Part shown: positions 1 through 6,153 of the stretch, piece after piece
How the letters are laid out: every line of letters starts with the position of its first letter
Position numbering within the stretch: the stretch's first letter is position 1
NCBI GenBank assembly: GCA_003173915.1
Contig: PPGL01000064.1
Location: 1 to 11,026, forward strand
DNA length: 11,026 nt
Direction of reading: 5' to 3'
From: Candidatus Levyibacteriota bacterium
Lineage (GTDB): Bacteria > Patescibacteria > Microgenomatia > Levybacterales > UBA12049
Position numbers and translations under genes: made by a program
The notes under the pieces: model-generated
Told to the model about the DNA's origin: nothing
Databases searched by the model: none
Seen by the model: the letters and a program-made list of their open reading frames with translations, nothing else

Positions 1-1
1 G

Positions 2-2830
2 AAAAAGCCCGACGTCGATCTTATAGAAGGTTTGTCTCCGGCAATTTCCATAGATCAAAAAGGAACTTCCCACAATCCTCGTTCTACCGTTGGTACGGTT
101 ACAGAAATTTATGACTATTTGCGGTTGTTATTTGCACGCGTTGGTCATCCACATTGTCCTATCTGTGGAAGAGAAATTGCCCATATGTCTAAAGAACAAA
201 TTACAGAGGCAATATTAAAACTTCCAGAAGATCCAGAGAAGATCCTTCGCTACGCTCAGGATGACAAGAGTTTGAGTAGAATGACAGGGAAACAAGGATT
301 AAGAGTTCTTATTCTTGCGCCGATTGTTAAGGATAGAAAAGGCGAATACTCGGATTTATTCAGAGATTTGAGAAAACGTGGATATAAGAAAGTGCGAGTT
401 GATGGAAAAATTTATAGTACAGACGAAGACTTGGTGTTAATCAAAACCAACAAGCACACAATTGATGCAGTCATTGACAGTATGATTTTGTCTAAAGAAA
501 CAGACAAATTGCGACTTTCAAATGACGTAGAACAAGCACTCAAATTGGGAAATTCCGAGCTCAAAGTTGCTGTAATTTTAGATAAAGGGTTTGCCCTTCC
601 TGAATTTCCAAAAGAGATGGAAGACGAGTTGTTTAGTGAAAAATTTGCTTGTCCTGTTGATAATATTTCACTTCCAGAAATCGAACCAAGAATTTTCTCG
701 TTTAATACTCCACATGGGGCGTGTCCGACGTGTAACGGACTTGGAACAGTGTTAACTGTAGATCCAGAACGCGTATTTAATAATAATTTATCAATTAGCG
801 AAGGTGGAGTTTTACCATTTGCAAATACAATGATGCATGATAGTTGGTTTGCTAGGACAATTAAAACGTTTGCCGATGAAAATGAAATTCCACTTAATAA
901 ACCGCTGAGTATGATTTCTCAAGACAAGAAAAAAATATTACTGCATGGAACAGGCAGTAGGGAATATACAGTTGTTGGAGAAAACAGATGGGGTCGGACA
1001 ACAGAAATTCATGAGGCTTTTAAAGGAATTATTGCAGAAGTGAAAGATAGGTATGCCGAGACAGAATCTATGTTTATGAAAGGGCTTATGGAGAAATTTA
1101 TGCGCTACGAAAAATGCAAAGACTGTAATGGCTCAAGACTGAAAAAAGAAGCTTTATCTGTAACTGTTGATGAAAAATCCATTATTGCTGTTACGGATAT
1201 GGCAATTGATGATACACTCCAATTTGTTGAAAAACTTCCAAATATTTTTTCTGAAAGAGAAATGCACATTGGTAAGCTTATTCTGAAAGAAATAAAAGAG
1301 AGGTTGTCTTTTTTAGTTGATGTTGGGCTTGACTATCTAACTCTTTCTCGTGGTGCACATACCTTGGCAGGAGGAGAAGCGCAGAGAATTCGTTTGGCAA
1401 GCCAAATTGGAAGCGGACTGACAGGAGTTCTGTACGTCTTAGACGAACCCTCAATAGGACTTCATCCAAAAGACAATACAAAACTTATTAAAACGCTCAA
1501 ACGACTTCGTGATTTAGGGAATACCGTGCTTGTTGTTGAGCACGATCAAGAAACAATGGAAGAATCTGATTTGCTATTGGATTTTGGCCCTGCTGCAGGG
1601 AGCAGTGGAGGAAATATTATTGCTCAAGGAACACCAGATGAAATAAAGAAAGATCCACATTCAATAACCGGGCAGTATTTGTCTGGGAAGAGAAGAATTA
1701 AAGTGGAGAAAGCACAACCTGTGCAAGAACCAATTATTATTTCTGATCTGGATGAAATGGCTCCTGGGAAAAAACGCTCAAAAAGAAAAATGTTTTTTGA
1801 ACCTTCTCAACCAGGACGTTCTTTAGAACAACAATACCTGACGATTCACGGGGCATCAGAGCATAATCTAAAAAACATTACTGTCAAGTTCCCTTTGCAA
1901 AAGCTTATTGTTGTGACTGGGGCCTCTGGAAGTGGAAAATCAACGCTTATTAACGATATTTTAGATAAAGCGCTTTCTCAGCGAAAAGGAGATGGATTTT
2001 TTAAAGAAAAACCAGGAGAGTTTCGGCAAATGACAGGAGATGAGAATATTCGCCATGTGTTTACCATTGATCAGTCTCCAATTGGTCGGACGCCAAGAAG
2101 TAATCCTGCAACTTATACTGGTGCATTTAATTACATCCGCGATATTTTCGCCTCGACAAAAGAAGCCAAACTTCGAGGATATGGCCCAGGAAGGTTTAGT
2201 TTTAACGTAAAAGGAGGACGATGTGAGGCATGTCAAGGAGAAGGACAAATTAAAATTGAAATGCAATTTTTGCCAGATGTGTATGTTCCGTGTGAAGTAT
2301 GCGGTGGAACACAATATAGCAGCGAAGCACTAGAAATTTTGTTTAATAATAAAAATATTTCTGAAGTTTTGAATATGAGTTCTTTAGAAGCACTCGATTT
2401 TTTCTCATTTCATCCAACACTTTCCTACAAGCTCCAAACCTTAGTTGATGTCGGACTGTCTTACATTAAGCTTGGACAACCTGCTCCTACACTTTCTGGA
2501 GGAGAAGCACAGCGTATCAAGCTTGCCTCAGAACTTTCTAAAAGAGGACGAGATGCATTGTATATGCTTGATGAACCAACCACTGGACTTCATTTTGCAG
2601 ATTTAGAAAAGCTTTTACATGTTTTGCGTCGTTTGGTTGATGTTGGCAATACAGTTATTGTTATCGAACACAATTTGGATGTTATTAAAAATGCAGATTA
2701 CATTATTGACTTGGGTCCAGACGGTGGAGATAAAGGTGGAGAATTAGTTGTTGCAGGGACACCAAGTGAAGTCGCAGAACATCAGACCTCCTATACTGGT
2801 GAGTTTCTTAGAAAAGTACTCAATAAATAA
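2..2830 (+). CDS. uvrA: UvrA, excinuclease ABC subunit A (5' partial)
   Basis: Damage-recognition ATPase of nucleotide excision repair; it loads UvrB onto lesions in the cytoplasm. The frame is open from base 2 (KKPDVDLIEGLSPAISIDQK), which aligns near residue 70 of E. coli UvrA, so the start and first Walker A lie off the left edge; the TTG at 32 is internal. Numbering residues from base 32: CPIC 42-45, UvrB-binding region about 65-205, zinc module 1 (C207, C231, C234), ABC signature LAGGEAQR 445-452, Walker B LDEPSIGLH near 470, second Walker A GASGSGKST 630-638, complete zinc module 2 (C731, C734, C754, C757), signature LSGGEAQR 821-828, and LDEPTTGLH near 845. Three oddities: about 19-22 extra residues around ILRYAQDD (71-78) encoded by a repeat; Asp210 where module 1 usually has its second Cys or His; and a Lys/Arg-rich linker of about 30 extra residues (near 555-600) between the two ATPase halves. 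Family identity is certain. Confidence 0.98.
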   Translation, partial: KKPDVDLIEGLSPAISIDQKGTSHNPRSTVGTVTEIYDYLRLLFARVGHPHCPICGREIAHMSKEQITEAILKLPEDPEKILRYAQDDKSLSRMTGKQGLRVLILAPIVKDRKGEYSDLFRDLRKRGYKKVRVDGKIYSTDEDLVLIKTNKHTIDAVIDSMILSKETDKLRLSNDVEQALKLGNSELKVAVILDKGFALPEFPKEMEDELFSEKFACPVDNISLPEIEPRIFSFNTPHGACPTCNGLGTVLTVDPERVFNNNLSISEGGVLPFANTMMHDSWFARTIKTFADENEIPLNKPLSMISQDKKKILLHGTGSREYTVVGENRWGRTTEIHEAFKGIIAEVKDRYAETESMFMKGLMEKFMRYEKCKDCNGSRLKKEALSVTVDEKSIIAVTDMAIDDTLQFVEKLPNIFSEREMHIGKLILKEIKERLSFLVDVGLDYLTLSRGAHTLAGGEAQRIRLASQIGSGLTGVLYVLDEPSIGLHPKDNTKLIKTLKRLRDLGNTVLVVEHDQETMEESDLLLDFGPAAGSSGGNIIAQGTPDEIKKDPHSITGQYLSGKRRIKVEKAQPVQEPIIISDLDEMAPGKKRSKRKMFFEPSQPGRSLEQQYLTIHGASEHNLKNITVKFPLQKLIVVTGASGSGKSTLINDILDKALSQRKGDGFFKEKPGEFRQMTGDENIRHVFTIDQSPIGRTPRSNPATYTGAFNYIRDIFASTKEAKLRGYGPGRFSFNVKGGRCEACQGEGQIKIEMQFLPDVYVPCEVCGGTQYSSEALEILFNNKNISEVLNMSSLEALDFFSFHPTLSYKLQTLVDVGLSYIKLGQPAPTLSGGEAQRIKLASELSKRGRDALYMLDEPTTGLHFADLEKLLHVLRRLVDVGNTVIVIEHNLDVIKNADYIIDLGPDGGDKGGELVVAGTPSEVAEHQTSYTGEFLRKVLNK
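229..289. repeat. REP-like repeat inserted in frame in uvrA
   Basis: The core 240-266 runs from AGATCC to GGATGACA with TCGCTACGCTCA in the middle. Its reverse complement (CATCCTGAGCGTAGCGAAGG in part) is a form of interspersed repeat I know from many bacterial genomes. It shares both ends, AGATCC and GGATGACA, with the right arm of the intergenic element at 2963-3006. The core is 27 bases, so the frame is kept and it encodes KILRYAQDD. GAAGATCC is duplicated at 227-234 and 238-245, and ATGACA at 261-266 and 281-286, so the added DNA may extend over the whole span. E. coli UvrA goes straight from PEG to the LLAPI strand here. Confidence 0.75.
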
Positions 2831-2880
2831 TAAATAACTAATAACCAATAACAACATAACTAATAACTAATTCATTAACT
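2831..2880. repeat. AT-rich degenerate short repeats between uvrA and the next gene
   Basis: This stretch is almost entirely A, T and C on the + strand. ATAACTAAT occurs exactly at 2834-2842, 2856-2864 and 2863-2871, with further variants (ATAACCAAT, ATAACAACA) between them. It begins directly after the uvrA stop and ends at the promoter-like TGCTACAAT. It has no long open frame and no hairpin followed by a T-run, so it does not look like an intrinsic terminator. It may be simple slippage-derived sequence, or an AT-rich element feeding the promoter. Confidence 0.5.
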
Positions 2881-2883
2881 ACT

Positions 2884-2901
2884 TGCTACAATAGATATAA
2901 T
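2884..2901 (+). promoter_or_regulatory. Predicted promoter core (extended -10) for the transglutaminase-uvrC unit
   Basis: TGCTACAAT at 2884-2892 fits an extended -10 element (TGn plus TACAAT). A second exact TATAAT lies at 2896-2901. No good -35 hexamer is visible 16-18 bases upstream in the AT-rich repeats. Transcription from either would start near 2899-2908, at the edge of the palindromic element, giving a leader of about 110 bases that contains that element. The same 11-mer TGCTACAATAG occurs at 9138-9148. Predicted from sequence only. Confidence 0.5.
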
Positions 2902-2906
2902 TATAG

Positions 2907-3006
2907 TGTCATTCCGAGCGAAGTCGAGGAATCTTTTCAACAAAATTAAAATAGAGTTTTTTAGATCCCTCCACTCCCGAGCTGAGCTCGGTTGGTCGGG
3001 ATGACA
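2907..3006. repeat. REP-like palindromic element in the intergenic region
   Basis: The left arm 2907-2934 begins TGTCATTCCGAGCGAAGTCG and ends GGAATCT. The right arm 2963-3006 begins AGATCC and ends GGGATGACA, so the ends are inverted (TGTCATTCC against GGGATGACA), with 28 AT-rich bases between. The right arm can fold alone: ATCCC 2965-2969 with GGGAT 2998-3002, CCA 2971-2973 with TGG 2993-2995, and the near-perfect palindrome CCGAGCT-G-AGCTCGG at 2977-2991. It is markedly more GC-rich than its surroundings, as expected for a mobile or REP/BIME-type repeat. It probably lies in the mRNA leader of the next gene. Confidence 0.75.
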
Positions 3007-3011
3007 GGAAG
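3006..3011 (+). promoter_or_regulatory. Ribosome binding site at the edge of the palindromic element
   Basis: AGGAAG lies 5 bases before the ATG at 3017 and fixes that start. Its first base is the last base of the palindromic element (GGATGACA), so the repeat abuts and slightly overlaps the Shine-Dalgarno. Pairing of GGGAT at 2998-3002 puts a stem 4 bases upstream of it. Confidence 0.6.
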
Positions 3012-3016
3012 TATTT

Positions 3017-4810
3017 ATGAAAAAAATTGTTCTACTTTTTCTTGGTTTTTTAGTTTTTTTCCCCATTCAACCTTCTTTTGCATCTTCTGATTTTACAAGT
3101 TCGTTTGATGTAACATATTCAGTTCGGGAAAATGGTCTTGCGCATGCTGTTTTTGTAGGACGTCTTACCAATACAACAAATACAAAATATGCTTCTGTCT
3201 ATACTCTTCAGGTTGGTTTTCATGATAAAGAAAACATTACAGCATCCGAAAATAATATACAGCTTGCACCAAAAGTTGTAGGCAGCAGTATTCAGGTAAA
3301 ATTTCCAGTGCATGTGGTTGGAAAAGGGCAATCGATTAATTTTTCGATAGCATTTGATACAAAAGATATTGCAAAACATAACGGAAATATTTGGGAGGTA
3401 AATATTCCTGGTATTGCTAATCAAGAGGACTTTAGCGATTTTACCGTACATCTCAATGTTCCAAATTCTTTTGGTGCACCAAGTTATATAAAACCAGTGA
3501 GTGCGGGAAGTAGTTTGGACTTTGATAAAACAACGCTTGGTTCGTCTGGCATTTCTATAGCATTTGGAAAATCACAATCATATAATTTTTCTCTTACGTA
3601 CCATTTGTCAAATACAAGTTTTTTCCCAACTCAAACTGAAATTGCTTTACCTTCCAACACCAATTACCAAGATGTTTCAATACAGCGCATTTCTCCTCGT
3701 CCTCAAAATGTCGTTATAGATAAAGATGGAAATTGGCTTGCTCAGTACACTCTTCTCCCTTCACAAAATGTTACTGTTGTTGTAAACGAACAAGTTACAG
3801 TATTTTTAAACCCCAAAGAACAAAGATTATCAGCCGAAGATAGACACATCTATCTTACTGAACAACCTTTTTGGCAAACATCAAATAAAGAAATTACAGA
3901 ACTGGCAAACGATTTAAAAACTCCAGAAGAGATTTTGCAATATGTTGTCAATCATCTGTCATACGATTTTTCTCGTGTTGCTGGGACGCAATCTCGTGTG
4001 GGAGCAGAAGGAGTTTTGCAAAAACCAACATCTGCAGTATGTCTTGAGTTTACAGATTTATTTATTGCACTATCTCGGGCTGCTGGTATTCCGGCTCGAG
4101 AAGTCGATGGATATGCTTTTACACAAAATCAGCAGGAAAGACCTCTTTCATCTGTAACAGACATTTTGCATTCATGGCCTGAGTATTATGATGATGCACT
4201 GCATACATGGGTAATGGTTGACCCAACTTGGGAAAATACTACAAAAGGAACAGATTATTTTTCTGTTTTGGATTTTGATCATGTAGCTTTTGTCATACGA
4301 GGTGTAAGTAGCACACTTCCTATTCCTGCTGGGGGATATAAATCTTCCAGTCAACAAGAGACAAAAGATATTACCATGGCTTTTGGAAATGAAATTGATA
4401 ATACTCAACAAAAAGCAGGCATTGATTTCTCGATTGCTCGGTCTTTTCTTTCTGGTTTTCCACTTTCTGGATCGCTTTTTGTCCGTAGTGCGAGTAGTGA
4501 ACTTATTCCTTCTCAAAAAATTTATATTACTTCACAAGGACTGACACCAACTTCTCAAACAGTATATACACCTCCGATTCCTCCATTTGGATACGCAGTC
4601 CAGACTATAAGCTTTAATAAAACATCGTTTTTGACAAACGACACCAAGAGAATTACAATACAACTTGCAGGAAATACGATCTCAAAATCGATACGTATCT
4701 ATTCAATTTTTTCTCAAAAAAGTTTTATTATAGGAGGAATTATTTTTGTTATATTCTGTATCATCATATTTGTTGTTGCCGCAAGATCCAGGCGTGTATC
4801 AGTTTCTTGA
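3017..4810 (+). CDS. Exported, membrane-anchored transglutaminase-like protein
   Basis: This is a 597-residue protein predicted to be exported. Residues 1-22 look like a Sec signal peptide (Lys-Lys, a long hydrophobic core, then SFA as a cleavage motif). Residues about 25-300 are rich in short beta-type stretches with no family I can name. A transglutaminase-core (papain-like) domain follows, with a plausible triad: Cys342 in SAVCLEFTDLF, His385 in LHSWPEYY and Asp402 in MVDPTWENT; AAGIPAREVDGY between them is typical of the family. A C-terminal helix (about 570-589) followed by RSRR would anchor it with the enzyme outside. Such domains may be proteases, cross-linkers or peptidoglycan-active enzymes, and the substrate cannot be told here. 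The ATG has AGGAAG 5 bases upstream. The stop is TGA, and the last 65 bases overlap uvrC, which suggests one transcript without implying shared function. Confidence 0.85.
   Translation: MKKIVLLFLGFLVFFPIQPSFASSDFTSSFDVTYSVRENGLAHAVFVGRLTNTTNTKYASVYTLQVGFHDKENITASENNIQLAPKVVGSSIQVKFPVHVVGKGQSINFSIAFDTKDIAKHNGNIWEVNIPGIANQEDFSDFTVHLNVPNSFGAPSYIKPVSAGSSLDFDKTTLGSSGISIAFGKSQSYNFSLTYHLSNTSFFPTQTEIALPSNTNYQDVSIQRISPRPQNVVIDKDGNWLAQYTLLPSQNVTVVVNEQVTVFLNPKEQRLSAEDRHIYLTEQPFWQTSNKEITELANDLKTPEEILQYVVNHLSYDFSRVAGTQSRVGAEGVLQKPTSAVCLEFTDLFIALSRAAGIPAREVDGYAFTQNQQERPLSSVTDILHSWPEYYDDALHTWVMVDPTWENTTKGTDYFSVLDFDHVAFVIRGVSSTLPIPAGGYKSSSQQETKDITMAFGNEIDNTQQKAGIDFSIARSFLSGFPLSGSLFVRSASSELIPSQKIYITSQGLTPTSQTVYTPPIPPFGYAVQTISFNKTSFLTNDTKRITIQLAGNTISKSIRIYSIFSQKSFIIGGIIFVIFCIIIFVVAARSRRVSVS
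4732..4737 (+). promoter_or_regulatory. Strong Shine-Dalgarno inside the upstream gene that sets the uvrC start
   Basis: AGGAGG lies inside the membrane-helix codons of the transglutaminase gene and is 8 bases before the TTG at 4746. It favours that TTG over the three in-frame TTG codons at 4770-4778, which have no comparable upstream motif. Confidence 0.7.
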
Positions 4811-6125
4811 TGCATCAGGGAATGTATTGTATGTGGGAAAAGCAAAGCAACTGAAAAATCGTGTTTCTTCCTACTTTGCAAATCCACAATTGCTATCTGG
4901 AAAAACACGAGTGCTTGTTGGGCAGGTAAAAAAAATTAAGATTATTCCTGTTGAATCGGAACTCGAAGCTCTTCTTTTAGAAGCAACACTCATTAAAAAA
5001 TATCAACCAAAATATAATATTAGATTGACTGATGGGAAAGCATATCCTCTTATTCGAATTACTGCCAGAGAACAGTTCCCTGCAGTTTTGACTGCGAGAA
5101 GACCTGAAGACGAAAGGTCTATATATTTTGGTCCGTATCCAAGCAGTTCGAGCATGCGAATGGTGCTTCGGTATATTCGAAGAATTTTTCCCTATATTTC
5201 AGACAGCAATCATCCAAAAAAAACGTGTTTTTACCACCATATTGGACTTTGTCCTTGTACGCCCGCATTTCCGACGCAGGAGAATATAAAAGCATATAAA
5301 AAGACAATTCATCATATCGTTGATTTTCTTGATGGGGGAAAAATTGGAAAGGTTATCAAAGAACTCGAAAAAGAGCGTGACAGCGCAAGTAGCAAAGAAG
5401 ATTTTGAGACAGCTGCAAAAATTCAAAAACAAATTGATGCAATTTATCTTATTACACGTCCGGTTATTAAGCCGTTTGAGTACGAAACAAACCCCAATCT
5501 TCGACAAGATATTCGGAGTCAAGAAATGGAATCATTACAACAAATTCTTAAAGAGAATGGAGTTTGGATTGATTTACCAAGAAGAATTGAGTGTTATGAT
5601 AATTCAAATATTCAAGGAACAAATCCAACATCATCAATGGTTGTTTTAACAGATGGGGAAATTGACAAATCCCAGTATCGAAAATTTAAAATTCGTAGCG
5701 TAAAAGGACCAAATGATTTTGCGACAATGCAAGAAGTGTTGACAAGGCGACTCAACCATACAGAATGGCCATTGCCGCAACTATTTATTGTTGATGGAGG
5801 AAAAGGACAAATATCGGCTGCAATGGAAGTGCTAAATAAAGCGTTAAGCGTTAAGCATAAAGTGGAAAAACCCACCCCTGTTTCCCCTCCACTGGAGGGG
5901 AATAAAAGGGAAGGGTACGTATTACAAGTTGCATATGTTTCTACCGCTATCCCTCTTATTGGCCTTGCAAAACGTGAGGAAACAATTATCACTCCAGATT
6001 TTAGAGAAATATCGTTGCCCAAAAACTCACTAGCACTACAACTTGTTATGCGAATTCGTGACGAAGCACACAGGTTTGCAATTACCTATCATAGAAAATT
6101 ACGCTCAAAAGCCGCATTTACGTAA
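4746..6125 (+). CDS. uvrC: UvrC, excinuclease ABC subunit C, short form
   Basis: Dual-incision nuclease of nucleotide excision repair, acting on UvrB-DNA complexes. The N-terminal GIY-YIG domain shows G16-V-Y18, Y29-V-G31, Arg39 and Glu79 (LLLEATLIKKYQPKYN). A cysteine region has C161, C169 and C171. The UVR (UvrB-binding) helices lie at about 200-235. The RNase H-like 3' half shows D285 (CYDNSNIQG), D324, D350 (VDGGKGQ) and H442 (RDEAHRFAI). At 459 residues it is well short of the usual ~600: it stops at HRKLRSKAAFT, where E. coli UvrC continues into its tandem helix-hairpin-helix domain. Only 28 bases separate it from the convergent neighbour, so no remnant is hidden there. Residues about 366-400 are an extra loop after VDGGKGQ, partly encoded by a GC-rich hairpin. 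The TTG start is supported by AGGAGG. Identity is certain; full activity is not. Confidence 0.96.
   Translation: MLYSVSSYLLLPQDPGVYQFLDASGNVLYVGKAKQLKNRVSSYFANPQLLSGKTRVLVGQVKKIKIIPVESELEALLLEATLIKKYQPKYNIRLTDGKAYPLIRITAREQFPAVLTARRPEDERSIYFGPYPSSSSMRMVLRYIRRIFPYISDSNHPKKTCFYHHIGLCPCTPAFPTQENIKAYKKTIHHIVDFLDGGKIGKVIKELEKERDSASSKEDFETAAKIQKQIDAIYLITRPVIKPFEYETNPNLRQDIRSQEMESLQQILKENGVWIDLPRRIECYDNSNIQGTNPTSSMVVLTDGEIDKSQYRKFKIRSVKGPNDFATMQEVLTRRLNHTEWPLPQLFIVDGGKGQISAAMEVLNKALSVKHKVEKPTPVSPPLEGNKREGYVLQVAYVSTAIPLIGLAKREETIITPDFREISLPKNSLALQLVMRIRDEAHRFAITYHRKLRSKAAFT
5874..5916. repeat. GC-rich hairpin repeat inserted in frame in uvrC
   Basis: TTCCCCTCC at 5882-5890 and GGAGGGGAA at 5894-5902 form a perfect 9-base-pair stem with the 3-base loop ACT. 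ACCC 5874-5877 and GGGT 5913-5916 can pair outside it. It encodes TPVSPPLEGNKREG, a run typical of translated intergenic repeats and unlike UvrC. Just upstream, GCGTTAA is repeated in tandem at 5841-5854. The G/C runs contrast with the AT-rich gene around them. It is not the same family as the element at 2907-3006. Confidence 0.75.
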
Positions 6126-6153
6126 TTCAAAATATAAATACGGAACAAACTCT

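Noticed and set aside
32..34. TTG at 32 as the start of uvrA
   Set aside because: The frame is open to the left edge with UvrA-like residues, and the first Walker A must lie upstream, so this is an internal codon of a gene cut by the window.
2875..3066. A small - strand protein overlapping the intergenic palindrome
   Set aside because: It is a translation of the repeat element and the opposite strand of the signal-peptide codons, with no ribosome site or family resemblance.
4808..4810. TGA read as glycine (code 25, as in Gracilibacteria/Absconditabacteria)
   Set aside because: Reading through would add unrelated residues after a natural anchor and RSRR tail, and no other frame in the window contains an internal TGA.
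6126..6153. Intrinsic terminator between uvrC and the convergent binding-protein gene
   Set aside because: The 28 bases contain no stem followed by a T-run; the same is true of the 26-base convergent gap at 10297-10322.
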